This document shows positions 1 through 7,649 of a stretch of DNA of 64,000 bases, in pieces. Below the pieces are notes generated by a model. That model did no database searches, was not told where the DNA came from, and saw only the letters and a program-made list of their open reading frames with translations. The stretch is from Balneolaceae bacterium (GTDB taxonomy: Bacteria; Bacteroidota; Rhodothermia; Balneolales; Balneolaceae). The stretch spans positions 24,547-88,546 of the forward strand of contig JAEPNO010000014.1 in assembly GCA_017643365.1 (NCBI GenBank). The letters are read 5' to 3'. The position numbers were made by a program, and so were the translations under genes. Position 1 is the stretch's first letter, and each line of letters opens with the position of its first letter.

Positions 1-420
1 CTCGCCTCTTTTGAAGGCTTTTGAAACTAGATACTTAGAACCGTCTGCTTCGATTATAGTCAGTTCTTCGCTTGGAGGAGCTATGAATTTTCTTGGATAT
101 CTTTTATATGGAACATCCACGACACGTGAGTAAGGATTTCCATTCCAATCTTCCCATTTCCAAAGAATCTGGCGATAAGCAGTCTCCTTTGGTCGATCAG
201 TTAGTTTGATAAATTTTCCGTGTGCATTAAATCCCGTTACATTTCCTATAGAATTTGGAAGTATTTTTTCGCCAACTTCTAAATCATCTGTAAATCCTAT
301 GCTTGATAGTTCTTTTGAATTTTCTTCTAAATCAGTAATTGAAATGTAAAAGCTCTCTCCATCTGCTATATGATTTAGGTGAGATCCAAGCGACCTTATT
401 CTTTTTTGTTCAATAATCAT
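1..420 (-). CDS. unrecognised protein, cut by left window edge
   Basis: An open frame of 140 codons runs from an ATG at 420 (minus strand) off the left edge with no stop. A good Shine-Dalgarno (GAGGAAA) sits a few bases upstream of the ATG, which supports this start. The protein begins MIIEQKRIRSLGSH and has no signal peptide, membrane segment or motif I recognise; it is mixed charged/aromatic (ILWKWEDWNG) and looks cytosolic. It is transcribed divergently from the sigma-like/ImmA cassette and shares its AT-rich promoter region (421-551), so it may be a target of that cassette. Function unknown; the N-terminal half alone does not allow a family call. Confidence 0.75.
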   Translation of the reverse strand, partial: MIIEQKRIRSLGSHLNHIADGESFYISITDLEENSKELSSIGFTDDLEVGEKILPNSIGNVTGFNAHGKFIKLTDRPKETAYRQILWKWEDWNGNPYSRVVDVPYKRYPRKFIAPPSEELTIIEADGSKYLVSKAFKRGE

Positions 421-551
421 AATAATTTCCTCTTAATGTTTTTATTTTTTATTGTCCCTACATATATATATAGCTATTGAAGAACATCGTTTTACAAATC
501 TTTTTGAAATTTCTTTAAAGTAGCTAGCTACTAATTGTAATAGCACCAAAT
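421..551. promoter_or_regulatory. divergent AT-rich promoter region with perfect palindrome
   Basis: This intergenic stretch separates the partial minus-strand gene from the sigma-like cassette. It is very AT-rich with an alternating TATATATA run near 462-472. A perfect 12-bp palindrome, GTAGCTAGCTAC, lies at 520-531, about 20 bp before the ATG at 552, a position suited to an operator. No convincing consensus promoter boxes could be assigned; regulatory role is inferred from position and symmetry. Confidence 0.4.
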
Positions 552-1145
552 ATGACCGATAAAGCAGATACAATATTAGATGGGTTATCTAAAGATGAGT
601 GGATCGCAATCTATCGAGATCTGGTTAGATATGGAGAATACCTGCTAAGGATTTATGGGATCAAATATGATACCCAAGGTATTAACGCTAACGATTTTGT
701 AGGGAGAGTAGTTATGAAAGTTTTAGATGTAGATGCCGATGACCATCGTGTTTGGAATCCAAAAAAAAATCCAGATGTAGTGAAGTTTTTTAAAGGATGT
801 ATATCAAGTGAAATTAGTAATCATTTGGTATCAAAAAGACATTCAACAACAATTGATATGAATATAGATCCAGAGTTAGATTTTTTTGAGAACATTGGTA
901 CTGACACATCAATTATATCTGAAGTTGATGCAAACATTATTCAGGAAAAGATAATTAATAAACTAATGGAAGAAGATGTGGAACTTGTTGAAGTTTTGTT
1001 TTTAATTCAGGAAGATATTTCATTTCAAGACATTGCTAAGAGAAGGTCATATCCGAATACTAGGAAAGTTTATTATGCTAGAGATAAAATCCGATCAATA
1101 TCTGATGAAGTTTTAAATAAACTTAGTGAGGAAAAAGATGAGTGA
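552..1145 (+). CDS. sigma-70-like regulatory protein
   Basis: A 197-residue cytosolic protein. Residues about 45-95 resemble sigma region 2 of accessory ECF-like factors: a helix with NANDFVGRVVMKVL, then WNPKKNPDVVKFFKGCI and a basic segment SNHLVSKRH. The C-terminal part (about 145-190) has a region-4-like helix-turn-helix outline (ISFQDIAKRR followed by KVYYARDKIR). This is a weak, pattern-based call; a sigma-like DNA-binding protein without true sigma activity is equally possible. It is the first gene of a tight three-gene unit and overlaps the next gene by 8 nt. No strong Shine-Dalgarno precedes the ATG. No acidic anti-sigma or zinc-finger partner is apparent. Confidence 0.6.
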   Translation: MTDKADTILDGLSKDEWIAIYRDLVRYGEYLLRIYGIKYDTQGINANDFVGRVVMKVLDVDADDHRVWNPKKNPDVVKFFKGCISSEISNHLVSKRHSTTIDMNIDPELDFFENIGTDTSIISEVDANIIQEKIINKLMEEDVELVEVLFLIQEDISFQDIAKRRSYPNTRKVYYARDKIRSISDEVLNKLSEEKDE

Positions 1146-1512
1146 ATTAGGAAAAATACTTCAATGGGTTGAAACTTTTGAAGACGAAAAGAAGAGAGAG
1201 GAATATCTTAAAAGCAAAGGTTTTGAAATTGAAGCAATCGACAACAAGGCAATAGATATATTTGATCAGATTAGCTCTAAAAATATTCTAAGGAGAGCTA
1301 GACATAGAAAAGCTCTTTTCGAAAGAGCTAGTGAACTTATTCAAGAAAGAGATTCGATTAATGTAAAAGAGCTTATTTCATCATTTAAAACAAAATCTTC
1401 AAATCAATTTGCTTACCAGTTTTCTAAACTTGATAACGTCTCTGATGAAGATGTATTAAATATGTTAAAAGACGAGGAATTGCTAAAAGTAATTGAGAAT
1501 CTTGAAAAATAA
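1138..1512 (+). CDS. small hypothetical protein of sigma-like/ImmA cassette
   Basis: A 124-residue, highly charged, predicted all-helical protein with no signal peptide or membrane segment. I place the start at the ATG at 1138 because GAGG at 1128-1131 gives a Shine-Dalgarno at proper spacing; a GTG at 1126 in the same frame overlaps that site and is less likely. The gene overlaps the sigma-like gene by 8 nt and is followed after 5 nt by the ImmA/IrrE-type gene, so the three are probably co-translated. Family not recognised. By context it could be a partner, an anti-sigma-like factor or the substrate of the protease, but nothing in the sequence decides between these. Confidence 0.6.
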   Translation: MSELGKILQWVETFEDEKKREEYLKSKGFEIEAIDNKAIDIFDQISSKNILRRARHRKALFERASELIQERDSINVKELISSFKTKSSNQFAYQFSKLDNVSDEDVLNMLKDEELLKVIENLEK

Positions 1513-1517
1513 GCTTT

Positions 1518-2288
1518 GTGAGTAGAGGATTAAGGGTTGCTGATTTAGTACGAAATGAGTTCTACCTTAAAGGGCCAATTCCTTACGAAATACTTGTGGA
1601 AGTCTGTTTTGCTAAAGATGCTTTTGTTAAGCAAGAAAAAATTCATGGTGCTCAAGGAAGAATTTTATTCAGTAAAAACTCTTCTGCTTCAATAATCACT
1701 ATTAACTCTGAAATAAAATTTGAGTCTAAAAAGAAGTTTGTTTTAGCACATGAACTTGGTCATAGGCTTTTACATTATAGAAAGATGAATTTTTTATGTA
1801 ATGATAAAGATGTTAGTAGTTGGAGCAGTAATAATAAGTTTGAATTTGAGGCTAACGAGTTCGCAGCTGAACTATTGATGCCTCAACGATTGATTTTGGA
1901 GATAACAGATACAAAAATATTTTCAAAACAAGAGGTCTTAAAGATTTCTAAAAACCTTGGATCAAGTATAACATCTTCCAGTATTCAATATAGCAAATAT
2001 GGGCATGTTCCCGTTTATGTTATAGCCTCTTCAAATGGAAGTATTGATTGGTTTTCTAAACCTTCAGATTTTTACCTTGGCCATTTTGAGAAAGGTCAAT
2101 CATTACCTAGAGGATCCTTTGCAAATAAGTTTTTTGATGATGGTAAGAAAGAAAATGATAAAAGTATTTGTTTAGCAAAAGATTGGTTCCCAGATGCTAA
2201 ACAAGACCAGTATTTATATGAAGAGTGCTTTTACTTTGAAAACTATAATTCAGTCATCACCTTCTTATGGATATGTAATGAATACTAA
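1518..2288 (+). CDS. ImmA/IrrE-family zinc metallopeptidase
   Basis: A 256-residue protein with the M78-type active site: HELGH at residues 78-82 (two zinc-binding histidines and the catalytic glutamate) and the downstream FEFEANEFAAELLMP segment (about 108-122) that supplies the third ligand. ImmA/IrrE proteins cleave HTH repressors in response to DNA damage or mobile-element cues; the target here is unknown. The start is a GTG at 1518, 5 nt after the preceding stop and without a clear Shine-Dalgarno, which suggests translational coupling. The C-terminal half (about 130-256) is not recognisable and could be a sensor domain. It lies at a tRNA insertion hotspot, as regulators of phages and integrative elements often do. 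Confidence 0.85.
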   Translation: MSRGLRVADLVRNEFYLKGPIPYEILVEVCFAKDAFVKQEKIHGAQGRILFSKNSSASIITINSEIKFESKKKFVLAHELGHRLLHYRKMNFLCNDKDVSSWSSNNKFEFEANEFAAELLMPQRLILEITDTKIFSKQEVLKISKNLGSSITSSSIQYSKYGHVPVYVIASSNGSIDWFSKPSDFYLGHFEKGQSLPRGSFANKFFDDGKKENDKSICLAKDWFPDAKQDQYLYEECFYFENYNSVITFLWICNEY

Positions 2289-2330
2289 CCACCTTTATCT
2301 CAAAAAAGTAATTGCTGCACCTTATTAAAC

Positions 2331-2366
2331 AAAAAAAGCCCAGCTCATTTCATTGAACCGGGCTTA
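2331..2366 (-). terminator. terminator-like hairpin outside the att-left repeat
   Basis: On the minus strand an imperfect stem built on AGCCCGG / GCTGGGCT is followed by a run of seven T (A-run at 2331-2337 on the plus strand). It lies just left of the partial tRNA end at 2377-2392, the same order as the tRNA-Met terminator at 10068-10106. It is plausibly the original terminator of the tRNA gene, displaced by the insertion, or the terminator of an earlier tandem insertion. Confidence 0.6.
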
Positions 2367-2376
2367 AAATGTTAAT

Positions 2377-2392
2377 TGTAGCGTGGGACGGA
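2377..2392. other. attachment-site repeat, left end of element
   Basis: Sixteen bases here match 10115-10130 with one mismatch; the right copy is the 3' end of the tRNA-Met gene (the complement of the acceptor/T-arm end). A short duplicated tRNA 3' end flanking a tyrosine-recombinase gene is the usual signature of integration into a tRNA gene. I infer this as attL or attR of the 7.75-kb element. Confidence 0.7.
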
Positions 2393-2505
2393 GTAATTCA
2401 CACTTCTATCCGCTTCCAAATTATTGGCACATTCAACCAAAAATAGCCTTTAAACATCATTATAAACGTTTTTAAGTTCCAATGAAAAGGAAAATAAAAC
2501 AATAA

Positions 2506-2528
2506 TTGTTTTACTATTGTTTTACCCC
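2506..2528. repeat. 23-bp sub-terminal direct repeat, left copy
   Basis: Matches 10037-10059 with a single mismatch (core ACTATTGTTTTACCCC identical). It lies about 115 bp inside the left att repeat and just upstream of the integrase gene. Position and orientation fit an arm-type binding site for the recombinase or its accessory factor; that role is inferred. Confidence 0.6.
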
Positions 2529-2584
2529 TTACTATTTATTAGCTATATTCGCTTAACAATATTGGTAACCATAACGGCGAAATC

Positions 2585-3853
2585 ATGGCAACCTCATTCC
2601 ATTTATACCTTAAGGGGTATCCGAAAACGAAAACTAATAAGGACGGGGAAAAGAGAGTAAAATCACCTAAAAAAAACGGTGAATACCCTATCTATTTACG
2701 GATCACTAATAACCGTAAACACAAATACATTAGTACCGGCTTATCAGTTAAAAAAGATGACTGGCACAAAGACAAAGAAGAAGTCCGTAGAAGCCACGAC
2801 AATTATAAAGCACTCAATAAAACGCTACGTGCAAAAGTCAAAGAAGCTGAAAATGTTCAATCTGATTTGGTGGAACAAGGGCAAGAATCTGCAAAGGCTA
2901 TTCAGGAAAGAATAAAGAATACCCAAACAGCTGATTTGTTTGAAATGGCTAAAGAATTGGAAGCCAATTATTCTAAAACTAAAAAGTATTACTCGTCTAG
3001 AACCTTGAAAGGTTTATTAAACAAGTTGGAAGAATTTGAAGGAGAATCTTCATTGCCATTCAATAAGATTGATTCAAATTACCTACAACGTTTTGAAGAG
3101 TTTCTGAGAAATGAACACGGAAACAAAGACTCTACTATCAATAAAAAATTTGAGCCGTTTAGAAAGCTTATAAACATGGCTTTACAACGGCACTTAATAC
3201 CAATTGATCCGTTTATCAGTTACTCCGTTCCAACACGAAAGAAAGCAACTTCTAAAACTAAATTAACTATTGAGCAAATTCGAGCTATTGAAGCAATCGA
3301 GCTAAAAAAAGGTTCTTATGATTGGCATATAAGAAACGCTTTCTTATTTAGCTTTTATAGTGGCGGTATTCGATTTGGTGATATTTGTTGCCTTACATGG
3401 AACAATGTGAAGGACGGGAAATTGAGCTATCAAATGAACAAAAATGAAAAGCCTTTTACTTCTGATTTAAATGAATACCAAATTCAAATATTAGCTAATT
3501 ACTCCGGCGCCGGTTCTGAATTTATCTTTCCATTTCTAAACAATCATAAAGACTATTCTGATCCGGTTGTATTAAGAAAAGCAATAAATATTCAGAATGT
3601 AAAAGCGAATGGTAAAAGCACTAAAACGAAAAAAACCGGACTCAAAAATATAGCTGAACTAGCAGGAATTACTGAGAATATATCTTTTCATGTTTCAAGA
3701 CATTCATTCGCACAATACGCCGTATCTGATAAGGGGTTGAGTATGTATGAAACAATGCAAGTGTTGCGACATAGTAAGATCGAAACTACTCAAAGATATT
3801 TGAAAGGCTTAGACGAAGAATTAGCTAATAAAGCAATGAAAAAGGTGTTTTAA
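2585..3853 (+). CDS. tyrosine recombinase (site-specific integrase)
   Basis: A 422-residue integrase of the Bacteroidota type. The N-terminal 90 residues form an arm-DNA-binding domain (EYPIYLRITNNRKHKYISTG), residues about 110-205 a SAM-like core-binding domain, and about 220-420 the catalytic domain. The catalytic signature is visible: Arg in GGIRFGDICCLTW (near 262), HVSRHSFA (near 369-376), LRHSKIETTQRYL with the nucleophile Tyr near 405. Length is normal and all key residues are present, so it is probably active. It sits immediately inside the att repeat and presumably catalyses integration at the tRNA-Met gene. The next ATG follows the stop directly. Confidence 0.93.
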   Translation: MATSFHLYLKGYPKTKTNKDGEKRVKSPKKNGEYPIYLRITNNRKHKYISTGLSVKKDDWHKDKEEVRRSHDNYKALNKTLRAKVKEAENVQSDLVEQGQESAKAIQERIKNTQTADLFEMAKELEANYSKTKKYYSSRTLKGLLNKLEEFEGESSLPFNKIDSNYLQRFEEFLRNEHGNKDSTINKKFEPFRKLINMALQRHLIPIDPFISYSVPTRKKATSKTKLTIEQIRAIEAIELKKGSYDWHIRNAFLFSFYSGGIRFGDICCLTWNNVKDGKLSYQMNKNEKPFTSDLNEYQIQILANYSGAGSEFIFPFLNNHKDYSDPVVLRKAINIQNVKANGKSTKTKKTGLKNIAELAGITENISFHVSRHSFAQYAVSDKGLSMYETMQVLRHSKIETTQRYLKGLDEELANKAMKKVF

Positions 3854-5077
3854 ATGACTAAAGATGAATTTGAAAAATTCTGCCTTTCGGAATTGGAATA
3901 CATTGAAGAGTACAAACAAAAAGACAATTTCGATTTTCAACCAGCGGATCAATATTTCAGTTGGGTTTATATGGGTTTTCACGAACCCTTCAAGGAATTA
4001 ATTCAATCAGGTAAACTTAAAGATGACTTATTTGATGATATTGAAAAGCTTAAAACAGAGTTAAAGAGAGTTCAAATAGATATACATCAATGGATAATGA
4101 AAGCGTGTGTATATCTCAGATTTATTTATCTAAATGATTCAAACTTGCCTTATCAGAAAAAAGCGGCGCTATTTAGTTCTGTGTCAATAAAAATACTCAA
4201 TGGCTATAACTCTGAATTAATACTAAAGAAGTTCATTTTTGATTGCGGGGTATCATATAAACCAGATCAATTAGATAAACTGGAATCTGTATTAGACAGG
4301 CGAGATAAAATATTAAAGAACACATTACAATTAATAGAAAAGCGAATAACAAACCGGCAAATACTTACAATAAATAACGAGCTTGAATCGAGTCTAAAGA
4401 AACTTTCTTCAAACATAGAATTAATTACTAAACCAATTTCAGAGTCAGTTAAGCAAACAAGAGAAACTTTAAATAAAATAAGTGTTCAACTAAAGGAACT
4501 TATTAAGCAACATCGAGCTGAATTTGATCGCAGGTACGACAAATATTGGTCATCAATGGAAGCGTACTTAAAGTATCACGGCTACATAGTGCCAAGCGAT
4601 CGTAACGAGTTCTATCAAATATTTATCTATGAAATTCTAAAAGATGAAGATGACTCCTTTGAACGATCATTGGAAAGGAAAGATTTTATTTCATTTCACA
4701 AAATCATAGAATCTAAACTACTAAAGGTTAATCAGGAAAATTTTAACACAATTACCCAAGATTCATTCTTAGAAATAGGCACTTCTAATCCTATTTCTCA
4801 TAACCTTAAAGAACTTGCAAAACGCTTTTATAATAGAAGTAAGAAAAAAAGTTTTACTGAGAACGAATATTATAACGCTCTTACTATAATAGAAAAATAC
4901 CCTAAAGATAGTTATCAATCACTGATCCGTAAGATACAAAGCAAATTCTCGTGCTATATAGATCATGAATTACCGGAATCAGGAATGGGAAAAAATAATA
5001 AGTTTCTGCAAAGACTCATTAAGAACTATGACACTGAAACGGGAAATTCGCGCAAAGGAAACAGTAATACCCAATGA
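3854..5077 (+). CDS. hypothetical 407-residue element protein
   Basis: The ATG follows the integrase stop without a single spacer base, so it is almost surely co-expressed. The protein is hydrophilic and helical with no signal peptide or membrane segment. A long charged heptad-like stretch (about residues 170-240, with SSLKKLSSNIELITK and KISVQLKELIKQH) suggests a coiled coil. N-terminal residues are acidic/aromatic (FQPADQYFSWVYMGFHEPF). I do not recognise the family. Linkage to the integrase suggests an accessory role in recombination or maintenance, but cargo is possible. Its 3' end overlaps the start of an AATACCC repeat array. Confidence 0.7.
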   Translation: MTKDEFEKFCLSELEYIEEYKQKDNFDFQPADQYFSWVYMGFHEPFKELIQSGKLKDDLFDDIEKLKTELKRVQIDIHQWIMKACVYLRFIYLNDSNLPYQKKAALFSSVSIKILNGYNSELILKKFIFDCGVSYKPDQLDKLESVLDRRDKILKNTLQLIEKRITNRQILTINNELESSLKKLSSNIELITKPISESVKQTRETLNKISVQLKELIKQHRAEFDRRYDKYWSSMEAYLKYHGYIVPSDRNEFYQIFIYEILKDEDDSFERSLERKDFISFHKIIESKLLKVNQENFNTITQDSFLEIGTSNPISHNLKELAKRFYNRSKKKSFTENEYYNALTIIEKYPKDSYQSLIRKIQSKFSCYIDHELPESGMGKNNKFLQRLIKNYDTETGNSRKGNSNTQ

Positions 5078-5125
5078 GTTCATTAAATACCCGTAAAAAT
5101 ACCCAAATACCCAGATTGAATACCT
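5066..5125. repeat. AATACCC iteron-like array
   Basis: Four exact AATACCC copies start at 5066, 5086, 5098 and 5106, followed by a one-mismatch copy (AATACCT) at 5119, all in the same orientation within 60 bp. The array spans the last codons of the 407-residue gene and the space before the HTH gene at 5176. Spacing (20, 12, 8, 13) is only roughly periodic. It could be the operator of the HTH protein, an excisionase/recombination directionality site, or replication iterons; I cannot choose by eye. Confidence 0.55.
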
Positions 5126-5175
5126 GAAATAGCAACAAGTAAGTTTTCAGCAACAATTAATTAAAGCTGAAAGCA

Positions 5176-5460
5176 ATGCAGGCATACATACCCACCAAAC
5201 AAGATTTAAGAGAGTTTATTCGCCAAGCGGTTAAAGAAGAATTTAAAACTTCCATACCCCAAGCAATCAAAACGGCGAACCGCAAAGAATGGCTAACTAC
5301 AGACGAAGTAATGGAAATACTTCAATGTTCACGCCGTCATGTTCAACATCTTAGAGACTCCGGCAAGCTACCTTTTACTCAACATCGAAGAACCGTTCGA
5401 TATAGATACAATGACGTTGAGCATTTTCTCAACAAGGGATTTGTAGAAGCCGAGATTTAA
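5176..5460 (+). CDS. helix-turn-helix, excisionase-like DNA-binding protein
   Basis: A 94-residue protein whose C-terminal half is a HTH_17/MerR-type winged helix: WLTTDEVMEILQCSRRHVQHLRDSGKLP followed by a RYRYNDVEHFL wing (about residues 40-90). Such proteins in Bacteroidota integrative elements act as excisionases (recombination directionality factors) or transcription regulators. The N-terminal 35 residues (RQAVKEEFKTSIPQAIK) are helical and may mediate oligomerisation. It lies right after the AATACCC array, which is a natural candidate binding site. Followed after 2 nt by the next gene, so part of one operon with the replication genes. Confidence 0.85.
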   Translation: MQAYIPTKQDLREFIRQAVKEEFKTSIPQAIKTANRKEWLTTDEVMEILQCSRRHVQHLRDSGKLPFTQHRRTVRYRYNDVEHFLNKGFVEAEI

Positions 5461-5462
5461 AA

Positions 5463-5738
5463 ATGCGGTCAACAAAAAAAGGTCATGCAACGGCGAAGCA
5501 GCACGACCTTAATATTGGTAACCGGAAATCCGGCACGAGTAATTTAAGCTTTCATCAAAGCATGTGCAATGCTGCTAAAGACGGGCGTAATCTCGCTTTT
5601 CTTGTACGCAATTCTGTTTCTGGATTAGATACCATAGAAAAGGCTTTTAACGGCTTAAAAGCAAAATATGAACCATTCTTAGACGAAGTATTTAGAAACA
5701 GTTTTGACGAAGAAATAGAGAGGTTAACAAATGAATAA
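5463..5738 (+). CDS. small hypothetical protein of replication operon
   Basis: A 91-residue protein, basic at the N-terminus (RSTKKGHATAKQH) and acidic at the C-terminus (DEVFRNSFDEEIERL). No recognised motif, signal peptide or membrane segment. It starts 2 nt after the HTH gene and overlaps the RepA-like gene by 8 nt, so it belongs to the same transcription unit; similar small genes often sit between Xis-like and RepA-like genes in such elements. Possible replication accessory protein, by context only. Confidence 0.65.
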   Translation: MRSTKKGHATAKQHDLNIGNRKSGTSNLSFHQSMCNAAKDGRNLAFLVRNSVSGLDTIEKAFNGLKAKYEPFLDEVFRNSFDEEIERLTNE

Positions 5739-6705
5739 GGAATTAAACATACCGGAAGGGGTAAACTTGAATGATTTGAATCCGGATACATGGTTTTCCC
5801 TTTCCGATCCACTTAAAGAACCTGTTCCACCTTTAGAATTTATTATTGAAGGTTATTGTGCTAAAGGATTAATAACTGTTATTGGTGGAAGCGCCGGAAG
5901 CGGTAAATCTCTATTCAATCAACTTCTATTTCAGAAACGAAATAACGAATTATTACCAACTAATAAAGGTAAAGCAATTTATTTCACGGGTGCAGATAGT
6001 TCAGAAATTGAACTCCGGCGCAGGGCAAAAGCGATTAAAACAAACAGAGGTCTTTATACTGTAGCATTACCTGAAAACCTTTATTGCGTGGTTACCAATG
6101 AAGTATTTATGAAAGAAGTTGAAACGCAAATCTTAAACGGTGGTTTTGATGCTGTAATATTTGATACAATCGCAGATTTTCACGAAGGCAATTTGTATGA
6201 AGCGGAAAAAGCTAATATTACAATGCAGCATTTCACACGATTAGCAAGAACTACTAATACAGCTGTAATACTAATTACCCATACTCGAAAAGGTTCAAAG
6301 ATTAAATCGAAATACGATGTAGAAGATATTTCAGACTCTCGAATTTTTGCAACTAAAGCCGATTTTGTTTTTGGATTAAGGAGCGAATACCAATCAGACA
6401 AATCAAACCTGATTGAACTACAATGTATTAAAAGCCGTAGCGCTCAAGCTATGCCACCGTTGAGAGCTTCAATTCACTATGACAGTTTCATGAGTCAGCT
6501 TAAAATTTCGAAAACGGATAGGCTTTTTTCTGTAGAGCTTGAAACACAATCAAAAGAAGAACAGCGACTGCATAAAATAAATGAAGTTGGAAGATTGATT
6601 AATGACGGTCATTCGGTTAGAGAGGTATCCGAAATAATAGGTATTGCAACAGGAACGGTCTCAAATTACAAAAAACAGTTTGAACAGCTTTCACAGACTC
6701 AATAA
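5731..6705 (+). CDS. RepA-like AAA/RecA-fold ATPase (replicative helicase-like)
   Basis: A 324-residue P-loop ATPase. Walker A is GGSAGSGKS at residues 52-60; the Walker B-like strand is DAVIFDTIADF near 139-149, followed by the ILITHTRKG sensor strand. The fold and order match AAA_25/RepA proteins that act as hexameric helicases or replication initiators on plasmids and integrative elements. A C-terminal helix-turn-helix (HSVREVSEIIGIATGTVSNY, about 290-312) probably binds DNA, perhaps the GTTCAA/TTGAAC array immediately downstream. A GAGAGG Shine-Dalgarno at 5718-5723 supports the ATG at 5731. Overlaps the preceding gene by 8 nt. Confidence 0.85.
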   Translation: MNKELNIPEGVNLNDLNPDTWFSLSDPLKEPVPPLEFIIEGYCAKGLITVIGGSAGSGKSLFNQLLFQKRNNELLPTNKGKAIYFTGADSSEIELRRRAKAIKTNRGLYTVALPENLYCVVTNEVFMKEVETQILNGGFDAVIFDTIADFHEGNLYEAEKANITMQHFTRLARTTNTAVILITHTRKGSKIKSKYDVEDISDSRIFATKADFVFGLRSEYQSDKSNLIELQCIKSRSAQAMPPLRASIHYDSFMSQLKISKTDRLFSVELETQSKEEQRLHKINEVGRLINDGHSVREVSEIIGIATGTVSNYKKQFEQLSQTQ

Positions 6706-6708
6706 AGT

Positions 6709-6791
6709 GTTCATCGTTCAAATCACATACCTATATGAACGTGAACAACTAATGTTCAACAACTTGTTCAACCTTGAACACCAAATTGAAC
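6709..6791. repeat. GTTCAA/TTGAAC inverted and direct repeat array (putative origin)
   Basis: Eight copies of GTTCA or its complement TGAAC fall within 83 bp: starts at 6709, 6716, 6736, 6742, 6754, 6766, 6775 and 6787, with one more at 6681 inside the preceding gene. The last four form a dyad: two direct GTTCAAC copies 12 bp apart face two TTGAACAC copies 12 bp apart. The array sits between a RepA-like helicase gene with a C-terminal HTH and a primase-like gene, the usual place for a replication origin or an autoregulatory operator. Origin function is inferred. Confidence 0.6.
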
Positions 6792-6794
6792 ACT

Positions 6795-7649
6795 ATGTTT
6801 AATACTGATATTAGCGTATTCAAAAACATTTACTCAGAACCTCAAACTATAAATTTGAGAAGCTGGATACTCGCATGTAAACAAGGCTCTCGTTTTGCCA
6901 AGCAAGTAATAGAATATCGAAATATAAAAAATGAAGAGCTGAAAAAGATGCTACCACTCGCTACCGTTGGTGCTATTTGTGCAAATGGTAGAAAGCTTGA
7001 AAATGTAAAGTCAAAAACAGGTTGGATAGCATTAGATATTGACGCAAAAGATAATCAGCATTTACCCAATGCGGAGTGTATTCGAAATGAAATTGCCAAA
7101 ATTAAGAATGTAGCTTTTGCAGGTCTTAGTACAAGTGGTAAAGGCGTGTGGGCTTTAGTAAAAATATCGAACCCAGATAAACAGGCACAACATTTTGAAT
7201 GCATAATCAAAGACTTTAATTCGTTCGGAATTAATCTTGATACAAGTAAAGGGCGTAACCCAAATGATGCACGCTTTTATAGTTACGATCCTGAAGCTAT
7301 CATTAAAAATGAAATAGTTGTTTACACCAAACTACCAACGGAGCGTACTCAGAGTAAAGCGCCGGAGATTGTTAAAATAAAATCTAACAGATATGTAATG
7401 AGTGCTTTTGAATCTGAAATTCAAGCTCTTAGCAAGGCAAAAAATGGTATTCGAAATGAAACACTTTTTAAATGTTCTGCAGCTTTAGCAGGATTTGTTG
7501 CAGCCGGCGCATTGAATGAAATCGAAGTACGCCAAGCAATCGAACAAACAGCTTTAACCATAGGTTTAAAACACTCTGAAATCAATTCAACAATTAACAG
7601 CGGATTTAATAAAGGACTTCAAACACCAAGAAATTTACAAACAACCTAG
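6795..7649 (+). CDS. VirE-N/BT4734-type primase-like protein
   Basis: A 284-residue protein resembling the VirE N-terminal/BT4734-like family of mobile elements, related to archaeo-eukaryotic primases. Seen: a DID acidic motif in GWIALDIDAKDN (about residue 75), the GLSTSGKGVWALVKI segment, and the GRNPNDARFYSYDPEA segment. A short helical C-terminal domain follows (about 210-284), similar in size to PriCT domains. I chose the ATG at 6795 over a TTG at 6774, because the latter lies inside the repeat array. There is no fused helicase; the ATPase is the separate gene upstream. Together they form a replication module. Confidence 0.78.
   Translation: MFNTDISVFKNIYSEPQTINLRSWILACKQGSRFAKQVIEYRNIKNEELKKMLPLATVGAICANGRKLENVKSKTGWIALDIDAKDNQHLPNAECIRNEIAKIKNVAFAGLSTSGKGVWALVKISNPDKQAQHFECIIKDFNSFGINLDTSKGRNPNDARFYSYDPEAIIKNEIVVYTKLPTERTQSKAPEIVKIKSNRYVMSAFESEIQALSKAKNGIRNETLFKCSAALAGFVAAGALNEIEVRQAIEQTALTIGLKHSEINSTINSGFNKGLQTPRNLQTT

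Noticed and set aside
421..551. Attachment site or second tRNA fragment left of the sigma-like cassette
   Set aside because: No match to tRNA-Met 3' end or other tRNA sequence could be seen here.
5066..5125. CRISPR array
   Set aside because: Repeat unit is only 7 bp with irregular 8-20 bp spacing; no repeat-spacer structure and no cas genes in the window.
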